The notes under the pieces: generated by a model
Told to the model about the DNA's origin: nothing
What the model saw: only the letters and a program-made list of their open reading frames with translations
The model's database searches: none
Translations under genes and position numbers: made by a program
Part shown: positions 1-8,926 of the stretch, in pieces
Layout: each line of letters begins with the position of its first letter
Numbering within the stretch: position 1 is the stretch's first letter
Assembly: GCA_036271555.1 (NCBI GenBank)
Contig: DATBAK010000080.1
Coordinates: forward strand, 1-33,229
DNA: 33,229 nt
Reading direction: 5' to 3'
DNA from: Acidimicrobiia bacterium
GTDB lineage: Bacteria > Actinomycetota > Acidimicrobiia > IMCC26256 > PALSA-610

Positions 1-719
1 CTCCCGATCCGTGGGAGGTCCACGCGCAGTGGTGGCAGGACGGCTTCACCGAGGGCGCCGACGCGGAGTACGAGGAGCAGATCCTCCCGATCGTCGAGGG
101 CTACCTGCGCGGCTACGGCCGCGTGCTCGACGTCGGCACCGGTGAAGGCCAGATCGCGCGCCGCCTCGTGCGCGCGGGCGCGGGGTCGGTGATCGGGGTC
201 GACCCGACGGTCGCGCAACTGCGCGTCGCGCAGGCTCGAGGCGGTGGCGTCCACTTGGCGCGGGGCCGGGCCGAGGGGTTGCCGATCGCGACCGGCAGCG
301 TCGACGCGGTCGTCGCCTGCCTCGTGTTCGAGCACCTGCCCGATCACGTGCCGCCCCTGCGCGAGGTCGCCCGGGTGCTGCGACCCGGTGGCCGGTTCGT
401 GTGGTGCCTCAACCACCCTCTGTTGCAGACCCCGAACTCGGGCTGGATCGACGACCAGGTGCTCGACGAGCAGTACTGGCGGGTCGGCCGCTATCTCGAC
501 GACGACGTGAGCCTCGAGGAACTCGAGCCCGGCGTCGTGCTTCCCTTCGTCCATCGCCCGCTCGGCCGATATGTGAACACGATGATCGAATCCGGCCTGG
601 CGCTCACCCGTATGGACGAGCCCGCGCCGCCACCGGGATTCCTGGCGCGCGCGGACGAGTACGCAGAGGCCGCGTCGATCCCGCGCCTGCTCGTGCTCGT
701 CGCCGAGCGCACCGGGTAG
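1..719 (+). CDS. SAM-dependent class I methyltransferase (5' end outside window)
   Basis: The reading frame is open from base 3, so the true start lies left of the window; the GTG at 123 falls inside the conserved core and is not the real start. Motif I of the Rossmann methyltransferase fold is visible as LDVGTGEG, followed by the acidic end of strand 2 (GVDPT), the motif around VDAVVACLVFEHLPD, and the post-motif VLRPGGRFVW. This is the Methyltransf_11 (UbiE/UbiG-like) pattern. The substrate cannot be told from sequence. It ends 4 bases before a glycan-type membrane protein gene, so it may methylate a sugar or lipid in surface-glycan assembly, but that is inference from context only. Confidence 0.85.
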   Translation, partial: PDPWEVHAQWWQDGFTEGADAEYEEQILPIVEGYLRGYGRVLDVGTGEGQIARRLVRAGAGSVIGVDPTVAQLRVAQARGGGVHLARGRAEGLPIATGSVDAVVACLVFEHLPDHVPPLREVARVLRPGGRFVWCLNHPLLQTPNSGWIDDQVLDEQYWRVGRYLDDDVSLEELEPGVVLPFVHRPLGRYVNTMIESGLALTRMDEPAPPPGFLARADEYAEAASIPRLLVLVAERTG

Positions 720-723
720 CGCG

Positions 724-2451
724 ATGAACGCCGCGACCGGCGTCCTGCCGGCGCGCTCCGACGCGCCCGACGACGCTCGCATCCGCGCGCACTCCGCGCC
801 GGTCGCCGCGCGCCTTCGCTCGTGGTTGACGCGGCCGCCGGTCGCGACGGTCGTCCTCTTCCTCGTCTATCTCACGTGCTCCACGTTCGACGACCCGCGC
901 GGCTTCCTCGGCACCGACACCGGCGCCAAGGTCGCGACGCTCGAGGCGATGCAGCGCCGCCACAGCTGGGTGCCCGACGTCGGCTACTGGGCCGCGCGCT
1001 GGGACCCGCACGCCGCGCTGCACCCGCTCTACGACACCATCCCCGTCGGTCATCACTTCGTCGACGTGACGACGCTCCCGATGATCCTCGTCGCGCGCCC
1101 GCTGTGGGCGATCGGCGGGTACCGGCTCGCGCTCGTGCTCCCGATGATCGGGGCGGTCGCGGTCGCGCTCGCCGCGCTGGCGCTCGCGCGCCGGCTCGGT
1201 GCACAACATCCGATGACCGTGTTCTGGATCGTCGGGCTCGCGTCACCCGCGTTCGTCTACGCGCTCGATCTGTGGGAGCACACGCTCGGGCTCGCGCTGA
1301 TGGCGTGGGGCGTCGTGCTCCTCTACGACACCTGGTCGCGCCGCGCCGGGTGGAAGGGCGCGCTCGTGGCCGGTGCGCTGTTCGGTGCGGCCGCGTCGAT
1401 GCGGACCGAAGCGCTGCTGTACGGCGCGGTCGCCACCGCCGTCGTCTGCGTCGCGGTCGCCGTGCGCGAGCGCACGCCGTGGCTCGCGGCGCGAATCGGC
1501 GCGTCCGCGTTCGTCGGTGTCGGCCTGTTGTGGGTCGCGAACGATCGCCTGGAGCGCGCGGTGCTCGGAGGGTCGCTGCGCGAGTCGCGCGCCGCGGGCA
1601 CGGCCGGCGCCGCGGGATCCGACTTCGTGACGCGCGCCGGTGAAGCGCTGCGCACCGCCTTGGGCATGAACTACGCGTCGCTCGCCATCGAGGGGCTCGC
1701 CGGGGGCTGTTTCTTCCTCGCGCTCGTCGGCGCGGCCTGGCTGCTCGCGACCGGAAGGGGTACGACGCGTCAGCGCGCCGAGCTCATCGGCGCCGCGGCG
1801 ATCCTCATGCTCGTCCGGTTGCACGCCGGGCTCGCGTTCATGTCGGGCCTCGTGCCCGCACTGCCCGTCGCCGCGTTCGGCTTCGTGCTCGCGTGGCGGG
1901 ACCGGCCGCGCCGGTTGCTCTGGGTCATCGCGGTCGCCTCGCTGCCACTCGTGTGGCTGTTCCAGTACACGGGGGGCGCGGCACCGCAGTGGGGCGGTCG
2001 CTACATCCTGTTGTCGGGGTTCCTGCTCGCGGTGATCGGGATCGTCGGTACCGAGTCGATTCCGCGCTGGTCGCGGCTGGTCGTGCTCGGCCTCTGTGTC
2101 GTCGTCACCGTCGCGGGCGTGCGGTACGTCGGCATCCGCACCCACCAGGGCGCGGTCGTCGCCGACACGATCGCCCACCTGCCGGACGACCTCGTGATCT
2201 CGCGCTACCCGCACGCGTTCCGCGAGGCGGGTGCCCAGTACACCGAGCAGCGGCACTGGCTCACCGCGGTCTACTCCGCCGACGTCCGCAAGGCCGCGAC
2301 AGTCGCGCGCGAATCGCACGCGCGCAGCGTGGCGGTGATCGTCCTGCCCGGCTGGAAGACCCACCTCGACGGCTACCGAGAGGTGTCGCACCGCCACTTC
2401 ACGTTCTTCAGCGAGCACCTGCTGATCCGCCAGTTCGTGCGGACGTCCTGA
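724..2451 (+). CDS. Polytopic membrane protein, GT-C glycosyltransferase-like
   Basis: This 575-residue protein has roughly ten or more hydrophobic segments between about residues 38 and 460, and a soluble C-terminal tail of about 110 residues. The first segment is followed by an extracytoplasmic-type loop with acidic residues (GTDTG near residue 60 and WDPH further on). That topology resembles GT-C enzymes of the PMT/ArnT (GT39) type, which use lipid-linked sugars and place an Asp/Glu in the first loop. I do not see a diagnostic family motif, so the assignment is tentative. ATG at 724 follows the methyltransferase stop by 4 bases, suggesting co-transcription. It may transfer a sugar outside the membrane; a non-enzymatic membrane protein cannot be excluded. 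Confidence 0.6.
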   Translation: MNAATGVLPARSDAPDDARIRAHSAPVAARLRSWLTRPPVATVVLFLVYLTCSTFDDPRGFLGTDTGAKVATLEAMQRRHSWVPDVGYWAARWDPHAALHPLYDTIPVGHHFVDVTTLPMILVARPLWAIGGYRLALVLPMIGAVAVALAALALARRLGAQHPMTVFWIVGLASPAFVYALDLWEHTLGLALMAWGVVLLYDTWSRRAGWKGALVAGALFGAAASMRTEALLYGAVATAVVCVAVAVRERTPWLAARIGASAFVGVGLLWVANDRLERAVLGGSLRESRAAGTAGAAGSDFVTRAGEALRTALGMNYASLAIEGLAGGCFFLALVGAAWLLATGRGTTRQRAELIGAAAILMLVRLHAGLAFMSGLVPALPVAAFGFVLAWRDRPRRLLWVIAVASLPLVWLFQYTGGAAPQWGGRYILLSGFLLAVIGIVGTESIPRWSRLVVLGLCVVVTVAGVRYVGIRTHQGAVVADTIAHLPDDLVISRYPHAFREAGAQYTEQRHWLTAVYSADVRKAATVARESHARSVAVIVLPGWKTHLDGYREVSHRHFTFFSEHLLIRQFVRTS

Positions 2452-2511
2452 TCCCGGCGATCTCTCGGGCCATCGCGGCGATCTCGGGTGAAGTCGGCGG
2501 CTCGGACCGGC

Positions 2512-2527
2512 TTCGGCCTGTGCCGAA
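2512..2527. other. Small perfect hairpin upstream of the sugar-phosphate transferase gene
   Basis: TTCGGC and GCCGAA form a 6-bp stem with a 4-base loop in the 101-base gap between the membrane protein and the next gene. No T-run follows, so it is not a classical intrinsic terminator. A role in termination or leader folding is only possible. The same gap holds an imperfect direct repeat of CGGCGATCTC. Confidence 0.3.
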
Positions 2528-2552
2528 CGGCCCATCCTGCCGATAGAGAGAC

Positions 2553-3872
2553 GTGCGCCGCGTCGCCCCCGCGCTCCAGTACGCGGGCATCCTCGGAGCG
2601 GTCTTCGGGCTGAGCAAGCTCCACGCGCTCGCGCACCAGTACGACTTCACCGGGTCGAGCCGCTTCTCGTGGGCGATCGCGTACGCGGTGCTGCTCGGCC
2701 TCGCCACGTACGGCGCCGGATTGCCCGACCTCGCGCGCGGCCGCAACACGATCGTGACCGCGGCCACCGCCACCGGGAGCGCGGCGGCTGTCTTCTCGCT
2801 CTGCCAGCTCGTGATCGGCTCCGCGCTGCTGCCCCGCTTCACGGTCTTCGGCGCGGCCGCGGTGCTCGTTCCGTGGTCGGCGCTCGTGAGCCATGTCGAC
2901 CGCGACACCGAAACGCGCGCGGGGGAGCGCGATCGCATTGTCTTCGTCGGCACGCAGTCGGACTCCGCGACGCTGCTCGACGACCTCGCGCTCCGGCCCG
3001 AGCACCCCGCGGCGATGGTCGCGAGCATCGAACCGCACGCGGCCCGACCCGCGCGCGCCGGCGAGGAGCCGCTCGTCGACACCGTGATCGACTGCGACGC
3101 GACCGTGCTCGTGCTCGCGCGCGAGGCGCAGGACGACGCCCTCGTGGTCGCGCAGGCGTCGACGCTGCACGAAGCGGGCGTGCGGGTCCGCTCGCTCACC
3201 GCCTTCTACGACGAGTGGCTCGGCAAGCTGCCGATCTCGGAGCTCGAGCGGCTCTCGCTCATGTTCGACATCGCCGAAGTGCACGAGACCCGTTACGGGC
3301 GGGGCAAGCGCTTGATCGACATGGTGATCGGCGCGGCCGGTGTCGTCGCGCTCGTGCTCGTCGCGCCGTTCGTGCTCGTCGGCAACCGCGTCGCAAACCG
3401 CGGGCCGCTGTTCTACCGGCAGACGCGCGTCGGTCGCCACGGACGCGCGTTCCCCATCACGAAGTTCCGCACGATGCGACCGCACGACGGCACGGTGCCC
3501 GACGAGTGGACGACGGAGAACGACCCGCGCATCACGCGCTTCGGCCGGCTGCTGCGGCGCACCCATCTCGACGAGTTGCCGCAGGCGTGGAACATCGTGC
3601 GCGGTGATCTCGCGGTCGTCGGTCCGCGTCCCGAGCAGCCGCACTACGTGAGCGAGCTCTCATCGAAGTTGCCGTACTACGGGCTGCGCCATCTCGTGCG
3701 GCCGGGGCTCACCGGCTGGGCGCAGGTGAAGTACGGCTACGCGGGCAGCGAGCGCGACGCGCTCGAGAAGTTGCAATACGAGTTCTATTACCTCGGACAC
3801 CAGAGCCTGAGATTCGACGCGCGTGTTCTCGCGCGGACGTTGCGTAGTGTCCTCGGGTCGGAAGGACGTTGA
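2553..3872 (+). CDS. Undecaprenyl-phosphate sugar-1-phosphate transferase (WcaJ/ExoY-type)
   Basis: This 439-residue protein has the polyprenyl glycosylphosphotransferase layout. Residues 1 to about 115 hold hydrophobic N-terminal segments, residues about 125-235 form a nucleotide-binding-like middle domain, and the C-terminal bacterial sugar transferase domain starts near residue 250. That domain shows KRLIDMVIG with a hydrophobic helix, then FPITKFRTM, the DELPQAWNIVRGDLAVVGPRP block, and RPGLTGWAQV. The family transfers a sugar phosphate from a UDP-sugar to undecaprenyl phosphate and so starts glycan repeat-unit assembly at the inner face of the membrane. GTG is the start; a weak AGAG lies just upstream. 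The stop overlaps the ATG of the next glycosyltransferase. The transferred sugar is unknown. Confidence 0.92.
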   Translation: MRRVAPALQYAGILGAVFGLSKLHALAHQYDFTGSSRFSWAIAYAVLLGLATYGAGLPDLARGRNTIVTAATATGSAAAVFSLCQLVIGSALLPRFTVFGAAAVLVPWSALVSHVDRDTETRAGERDRIVFVGTQSDSATLLDDLALRPEHPAAMVASIEPHAARPARAGEEPLVDTVIDCDATVLVLAREAQDDALVVAQASTLHEAGVRVRSLTAFYDEWLGKLPISELERLSLMFDIAEVHETRYGRGKRLIDMVIGAAGVVALVLVAPFVLVGNRVANRGPLFYRQTRVGRHGRAFPITKFRTMRPHDGTVPDEWTTENDPRITRFGRLLRRTHLDELPQAWNIVRGDLAVVGPRPEQPHYVSELSSKLPYYGLRHLVRPGLTGWAQVKYGYAGSERDALEKLQYEFYYLGHQSLRFDARVLARTLRSVLGSEGR

Positions 3873-4855
3873 TGAGCACCTCCGCAGACGAGTTCGTGTC
3901 CGATCTGAATCTGCGCCCGACGGTCACGGTCGCGATCCCCGTGCTCGACGAGGCCGAGCATCTCGCGGCGACGCTCGACTCGATCCGTGCGCAGACCTAT
4001 CGGTTCGTGATGGAAGTGATCGTCGTCGACGGCGGCTCGACCGACCGGACGTGCGAGATCGCGCGCGGATACGAAGGTCTCGCGGTGCGCGTGTTCGACA
4101 ACCCGAACCGCGCGCAGGCGCCGGCGTTGAACATCGCGTTGCGAGAGGCGCGCGGTGAGCTGTTCGTGCGCGTCGACGGGCACTGCGTGCTCGAAGCCGA
4201 CTACGTCGAGCGGTGTGTCGACGCGCTCAACGTGAGCGGCGCCGCGATCGTCGGCGGTGGCATGAGCCCCGAAGCCGACGGCGCCGTGCCGCACGGCATC
4301 GCGCGGGCGATGACGTCGCGACTCGGCGCGGGCCCGGCACGGTTCCATACCGGCGGTCCCGCGGGTTGGGTCGACACCGTGTACCTCGGCGCGTTCCCGA
4401 CCGCGCTGGCGCGCGGGCTCGGCGGCTACGCGGAAGACGTCGGCGTGAACGAGGACGCGGAGCTCGCGATCCGCCTCGGCCGCATGGGTGGGGTCTGGTT
4501 CGATCCCGCGATCCGCTCGCACTACACGCCGCGCCGCAGCGTGCGCGCGCTGGCGCGGCAGTTCTACCGATACGGCCACTCACGCGCGCTCACGGTGCGC
4601 CATTACCCCGAGACCCTGCGACCGCGGCAGATGGTGCCGCCGCTGCTCGTGCTCGCACTGTTGTCGCCGTGGCGGAAGAAGGTGCTCGCGGTGTACGGCG
4701 CCGGCATCCTGGCTCGCACCGCGATGGAGGCGGCTCGCGATCCGCGGGCCGCGCCGGGCTTCGCGGTTTCGCTCCCGACGATGCACGTCGCGTGGGGCGT
4801 CGGCTTCCTCGTGGGCGCGTCGGGAGCACGCGCTCGCGACGGACGTCGGGCATGA
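3872..4855 (+). CDS. Family 2 glycosyltransferase (ExoA-like)
   Basis: The N-terminal GT-A fold is clear: VTVAIPVLDEAEHL at the first strand, VIVVDGGSTDRT for nucleotide-sugar binding, and RVDGH in the position of the DxD metal site, as in succinoglycan ExoA-type enzymes. NEDAEL supplies the acidic ED motif, followed by a basic segment rich in Arg (RSVRALARQFYRYGH). Two hydrophobic stretches near the C-terminus may anchor it. I start it at ATG 3872, which overlaps the upstream TGA, has GGAAGGA about 6 bases upstream, and is better than the in-frame TTG at 3869. It probably extends a lipid-linked oligosaccharide at the cytoplasmic membrane. Donor and acceptor are unknown. Confidence 0.9.
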   Translation: MSTSADEFVSDLNLRPTVTVAIPVLDEAEHLAATLDSIRAQTYRFVMEVIVVDGGSTDRTCEIARGYEGLAVRVFDNPNRAQAPALNIALREARGELFVRVDGHCVLEADYVERCVDALNVSGAAIVGGGMSPEADGAVPHGIARAMTSRLGAGPARFHTGGPAGWVDTVYLGAFPTALARGLGGYAEDVGVNEDAELAIRLGRMGGVWFDPAIRSHYTPRRSVRALARQFYRYGHSRALTVRHYPETLRPRQMVPPLLVLALLSPWRKKVLAVYGAGILARTAMEAARDPRAAPGFAVSLPTMHVAWGVGFLVGASGARARDGRRA

Positions 4856-5676
4856 GCGCGACGGTCACCGTCGTCCTGCCGACGCGCAACGATCGCGCGG
4901 ATCTGACCGACTGCCTCGACTCGCTGGCACTGCAGGATCACGACGGTGCGGTCGAGATCGTCGTCGTCGACCGCGGCTCGTCCGACGGCAGCCGGGAGCT
5001 GGCGAACGCGCGACGCGGTGTGCGGGTCGTCGACAACCGGTCACGCTGGATCGACGCGGCGGTCGGCGCCGGTGTGGCCGTCGCCGACGGCGACATCGTC
5101 TTCGTCGCCGATGCGCGCGAGCGCTACGAGCCCGACTTCGTGCGCCGCGGCATCGCCGCCCTCGACGCGGGCGCGTCGACGGTCGGAGCCGATCGGCGGC
5201 CGGTCGGGTCGACGAGCTTCGGTCGCGCGGTGGCGGCAGTGGTCGACACGGGGTTCGGCACCGCGACGACCGTCACGCAGGCGCGTGTGTGGCGCGTCAG
5301 CTACGGGGCTGTGAGCCCGCGCGTGACCGATCACGCGATCGGTGCGTGGTCATTGGTTCCGTCGACGGTCATGGACCTCGCGCGCGCCGGCGCGGATCGC
5401 GGCCGCGATGATGCGTCGGCGCGGCGCATCTCGACGCGCTCGGCCATGGGAGCCGCGCTGGTCGCCACGACCACCGCGGCCGTGGTCACGGGTCGGCGTC
5501 GGTGGTTCACGGTCCCGGTCGCGCACGCGATCGCGGCTGCGGTCGTCGCCGTTCGTGTGGGCGGGGAGCCCGGCGTCGCGCCCCACCGAGCGTGGCTCGC
5601 GATCGCCGTTGATCACTGGTCGTACGCCGGCGGTCTCGTCGCCGGCTGCGTCGGACGCGCTCGTCAAGCCGGTTGA
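4852..5676 (+). CDS. Degenerate family 2 glycosyltransferase paralogue
   Basis: This 274-residue product begins at ATG 4852, overlapping the stop of the preceding glycosyltransferase by 4 bases. It aligns by eye with that neighbour along its whole length: VTVVLPTRND, IVVVDRGSSDGS and the C-terminal block ending GGLVAGCVGRARQAG versus VGFLVGASGARAR. The catalytic features are eroded. The RVDGH metal site of the neighbour is replaced by FVADARER, and the NEDAEL acidic motif is absent, with TDHAIGAW at the equivalent place. It is shorter by about 50 residues, mostly between the two blocks. It is likely a tandem duplicate that has become non-catalytic or altered in specificity. Its 3' end overlaps the convergent flippase gene by 13 bases. 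Confidence 0.7.
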   Translation: MSATVTVVLPTRNDRADLTDCLDSLALQDHDGAVEIVVVDRGSSDGSRELANARRGVRVVDNRSRWIDAAVGAGVAVADGDIVFVADARERYEPDFVRRGIAALDAGASTVGADRRPVGSTSFGRAVAAVVDTGFGTATTVTQARVWRVSYGAVSPRVTDHAIGAWSLVPSTVMDLARAGADRGRDDASARRISTRSAMGAALVATTTAAVVTGRRRWFTVPVAHAIAAAVVAVRVGGEPGVAPHRAWLAIAVDHWSYAGGLVAGCVGRARQAG

Positions 5677-7184
5677 CGGCGTACGACGCCGACGAGCTCG
5701 CGCGCTTCGCCGTGCCGCAGACCGATGCGCAACGTCGCGAGCGCGTACACGAGCGCGCCGACGACTGCGGTCACCGCGATCGTGACCACGGCCCCACGCA
5801 GGAGCGCGGTCGTCGCGAGCGCGACCGCGAACAGGATCAGGTTCGGGACGAGCGCAGGCACCACCGCTTGGCCGAGGAACTCGCGCACGGTCACGCCGTA
5901 CTCGTCGAGCACCGCGCGCCCGAGGCTGGGCACGAGCACCGCCGTGCCGATGATGGTGCCGACGAACACGCCCACGATGCCGTACCGGTTCACGAGCACG
6001 ATGCTCGCGACCAGGTTCACGGTCGTCGCCGCGACCGCGGGCCACAGGACCCGCGAGATGCGCCCGGTGCCGCGCAGCATGTTCGACCCGACTGCGAAGG
6101 GCGCGGCGACGAGCGGCACCAGCGCGACGGCGACGAGGCCGGCGGCGTCGTGATAACGCCCGCCCACCCAGACGTGGATCAGCGGGCCCGCGAGCACCGC
6201 GATCCCGACCGCGAACGGCCAGGTGACGAGCAGCGAGTAACGGGTGCCGCGTTCGAGCAGCTCCCGCAGGCTCGCGTGGTCGCCGCGGCTGCGGAGCCAC
6301 GCGCTGCTCGAGATCACCGCGTACGACGCGGCCGCCAACACCGCGTTCGCGGCGTTCTGCACCTGGGTCGCGATCTCCACCAGCGCGACCGCCTCCGGCC
6401 CGATTGCCGCGCCGACGATGACGCGGTCCATCGACCGGTGCAGCACACCCTGCGCGTCGACGAGCGCAACGCGCCAGGAGTAGGCGGCCACCGGTCGGAG
6501 CTGGCGGGTCCAGCCGCGCGCCGTCGCGCGGCCGCCGACGCGGTGCGCGAGCGCGGCGCCGAACATCGCGGCGACCGCGGTCGCGACGAGGCTGGCGATC
6601 GCGACTCCCGCGAGGCCGCCGCCCGCGAGCGCGACCACGCTCGTCGTGGCCGCGACCAGCGTGCGGCGCGCGCCGTCGACGACACGCGAGAGATCGACGC
6701 GCTGATGGCCCTCGAGCTCGGACGTCGATCCCTTGAGCAAGAGGTCGGGAACGATCTGTACCGCGAAGAAGGGGATCGCGACGCGCAGATCGTCACGCAG
6801 CGAGTGCGGCACGTGGAACGCACCGGCGAACGCGGTGAGTCCGAAGGCGACCATGGCGATCGCACAGATCACTCCGATCACGAGCAGGACGACCGTGCCC
6901 GCGCGTCCGACCGCCGCCGCCTCGTCGTGCTCGTCGCGCGCCGCTCGCTCGGCGACGAAGGTCGTGATCGAGGTACCGATACCGAGCTCGGCGACCGACA
7001 ACCACCCGTTCGTCGCCGAGAACGCCTGCAGCAGTGCCCACACCCCGAACGCCGATGCGCCGAGGCCGTGCAGCAGCAGCGGCACCCACACGAGCATGAC
7101 GACCATCGACCAGACGGTCGCGGCCGACGTCGACGCGGTGTTGAGAAGGACGCGGCGCCGATACGGCCGTTCGTCTGCGGGCAA
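5664..7184 (-). CDS. Polysaccharide flippase (Wzx/MATE-like, MVF superfamily)
   Basis: This 506-residue protein consists almost wholly of hydrophobic helices, about 12-14 in number. It starts with RRVLLNTASTSAATVWSMVVMLVWVPLLLHGLG, split by the usual Arg/Gly-rich turns, then GVWALLQAF, as in RfbX/Wzx polysaccharide exporters. Later segments such as GSNMLRGTGRI and NRYGIVGVFVGTIIG fit the same family. Wzx proteins flip undecaprenyl-linked oligosaccharides to the outer membrane face. The start is TTG at 7184, supported by GGAGG at 7192-7196 (7 bases away). It is on the strand opposite to its glycosyltransferase neighbours and its end overlaps the upstream gene by 13 bases. The transported glycan is inferred to be the product of this locus. 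Confidence 0.88.
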   Translation of the reverse strand: MPADERPYRRRVLLNTASTSAATVWSMVVMLVWVPLLLHGLGASAFGVWALLQAFSATNGWLSVAELGIGTSITTFVAERAARDEHDEAAAVGRAGTVVLLVIGVICAIAMVAFGLTAFAGAFHVPHSLRDDLRVAIPFFAVQIVPDLLLKGSTSELEGHQRVDLSRVVDGARRTLVAATTSVVALAGGGLAGVAIASLVATAVAAMFGAALAHRVGGRATARGWTRQLRPVAAYSWRVALVDAQGVLHRSMDRVIVGAAIGPEAVALVEIATQVQNAANAVLAAASYAVISSSAWLRSRGDHASLRELLERGTRYSLLVTWPFAVGIAVLAGPLIHVWVGGRYHDAAGLVAVALVPLVAAPFAVGSNMLRGTGRISRVLWPAVAATTVNLVASIVLVNRYGIVGVFVGTIIGTAVLVPSLGRAVLDEYGVTVREFLGQAVVPALVPNLILFAVALATTALLRGAVVTIAVTAVVGALVYALATLRIGLRHGEARELVGVVRRQPA

Positions 7185-7246
7185 CCGGATTCCTCCGTGC
7201 TCGGCGGCGAAGCTACTACCGGCGCGCGCGCCGGAGGTTCACCCTC

Positions 7247-8926
7247 GTGGAAGGGGCGCGCCGGTACATTGAGGCCGGTGACGTCGTCGATCGGCCGCGC
7301 GATGCGCCCGCGCGCGGGAGCCCGCCCGTGAGCCCGCGACCGAGCTCCGATCGGCTCGGCGAGATCGCCACCAAGGGCGTGCACTGGGGTCTGCGCTGGG
7401 TCGCGATGGCGCCGGAGCACGTCGAGGCGCGCCGCCTCGTGTCCGCACTGCGTGATCGCGTCCCGCCCGTGTCGGCGGGCCGCGTGCTGTTCGTGACGCC
7501 GCGCGACTGGGCCGCTCACGTGCAGTGGGAAGCGATGTTCGGGCAGGCGCTGCGCTTGCGCGGCGCCGACGTGCGCTACGTCACCTGCGGCGGCGATCTC
7601 GAGATCTGCGACCGCGCGAACACGTGGGAAGCGCCGCCGATGCCGTGCCGCAGTTGCCGGCACTACGTGCGCACGAGTCTCACCGCGCACGGTCTCCCGC
7701 ACGACGCGTTGTGGGATCAGCCACCCGAGACCGCGTGGCCCGAGCTCGACGCACTCGGTCTCGACGCGCTGCCGGGCGTGGAGCTCGACGGGCTTCCGCT
7801 CGGCCGGCTCGTCGAGATCCCCGTGAAGTGGTTCCTCATGCGGAGCGACATCGAGCACGATCCGATCGCCGCGCTCACGTATCGGCGATTCCTGCGTTCG
7901 GCGCGTGTGATCGCCGACGGGATGCGCGCCGCGTTCGACCGGCACGAACCCGACGTCGTGGTCGCGTGCAACGGACTCTTCCTATTCGAGGCGATCGCGC
8001 TCGCGCTGTGCAAGCAGCGCGGGATCGACTTCGTGACGTACGAGCGCGGGTTCATCAAGGAGACGTTGATCTTCCGCCGCGGTGAGCCCGCATGCCTCCT
8101 CGACTTCTCGGACGTGTGGAGTCGTTGGCGCGACGTGCCGCTCACCGCCGCCGAGGACGCGCAGCTCGACGAGTACCTCGGTGACCGCCGCCATGGTCGC
8201 AAGACGATCGACCGCTTCTGGAAGGACCCGCAGTTCGTCGGCGTGGAACGCCGCGGGTCGGGCCGGCTCGCGACGTTGTTCACGAACCTCACGTGGGATT
8301 CCGCGGTGATCGGTCGGGAGCGCGCGTTCGCGTCGATGCGCGACTGGATCGCGGCCACGGTGGAGCTGTTCGCCGAGCGTCCCGACGACGAGCTCGTGAT
8401 CCGCGTGCATCCGGCCGAGCTGCGACTGCCCGGCAAGACGACGCGCGAGCCCGTCGCGCCGTTCCTCGCGTCGCGCTTCGACCGGCTCCCGCCGAACGTC
8501 ACCATCCTCGGACCGGAGGACGACCGCAGCTCCTACTCGTTGATGGAGCAGAGCGACATCGGTCTCGTCTACACGTCGACGACCGGTCTCGAGCTCGCCG
8601 TCGCGGGCACGCCCGTCGTCGTCGCCGGCGAGACGCACTACCGCGATCAGGGCTTCACGCTCGACGCCGCGTCGCCCGCGGAGTACCGCGACGTCGTCAC
8701 GGCGCTGCTCGACGCGCCCGAGTCGTACCGCCCCGACGTCGAGATGGCGCGCCGCTACGCGTACTTCTTCTTCTTCCGGAACCCGGTGGGCACTCCCGGT
8801 GTCGAGGAGCACGTCCTCGGTCTCGCGCGAATCACCGCGACCGCCGCCGATCTCGCGCCCGGAGCGCACGCCGATCTCGACCGGGTGTGCGACGGCATCC
8901 TTCGCGAAGGCGATTTCGGACCGTGA
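7247..8926 (+). CDS. Capsule polysaccharide biosynthesis-like glycosyltransferase
   Basis: The protein of 559 residues (532 if started at GTG 7328) has a two-domain GT-B-like layout. Near the N-terminus is GRVLFVTPRDWAAHVQWEAMFGQALRLRGADV. A pair CRSC follows a few residues after a further Cys, near residue 130. The C-terminal half carries a block like that of KpsS/KpsC-type capsule synthesis proteins: VIRVHP, LMEQSDIGLVYTSTTGLELAVAGTPVVVAGETHYRDQGF in separate stretches. Such enzymes often transfer acidic sugars from CMP donors, which fits its position directly before pseG-pseH and pseI. GTG 7247 has GGAGG at 7233-7237; GTG 7328 has GGGAG. Both are possible starts. The stop overlaps the next GTG start (GTGA). 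Confidence 0.75.
   Translation: MEGARRYIEAGDVVDRPRDAPARGSPPVSPRPSSDRLGEIATKGVHWGLRWVAMAPEHVEARRLVSALRDRVPPVSAGRVLFVTPRDWAAHVQWEAMFGQALRLRGADVRYVTCGGDLEICDRANTWEAPPMPCRSCRHYVRTSLTAHGLPHDALWDQPPETAWPELDALGLDALPGVELDGLPLGRLVEIPVKWFLMRSDIEHDPIAALTYRRFLRSARVIADGMRAAFDRHEPDVVVACNGLFLFEAIALALCKQRGIDFVTYERGFIKETLIFRRGEPACLLDFSDVWSRWRDVPLTAAEDAQLDEYLGDRRHGRKTIDRFWKDPQFVGVERRGSGRLATLFTNLTWDSAVIGRERAFASMRDWIAATVELFAERPDDELVIRVHPAELRLPGKTTREPVAPFLASRFDRLPPNVTILGPEDDRSSYSLMEQSDIGLVYTSTTGLELAVAGTPVVVAGETHYRDQGFTLDAASPAEYRDVVTALLDAPESYRPDVEMARRYAYFFFFRNPVGTPGVEEHVLGLARITATAADLAPGAHADLDRVCDGILREGDFGP

Noticed and set aside
2461-2500. Imperfect direct repeat of CGGCGATCTC as a CRISPR or att repeat
   Set aside because: Only two short copies, no regular spacing and no cas genes; likely chance in GC-rich DNA.
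1243-2535. 430-codon minus-strand frame opposite the GT-C-like gene
   Set aside because: Composition is that of a shadow frame (Arg/Glu/Asp/His), with no hydrophobic core or known motif.
7238-7270. Promoter TTCACC...TACATT before the capsule-type glycosyltransferase gene
   Set aside because: Spacing is 21 bases, too long for a usual sigma-70-type promoter, and the elements may lie inside the coding region if GTG 7247 is the start.
5673-7331. 552-codon open frame on the plus strand opposite the flippase gene
   Set aside because: Its product is a low-complexity Arg/Asp/Glu/His-rich string typical of antisense frames in GC-rich DNA, while the minus strand encodes a clear membrane protein.
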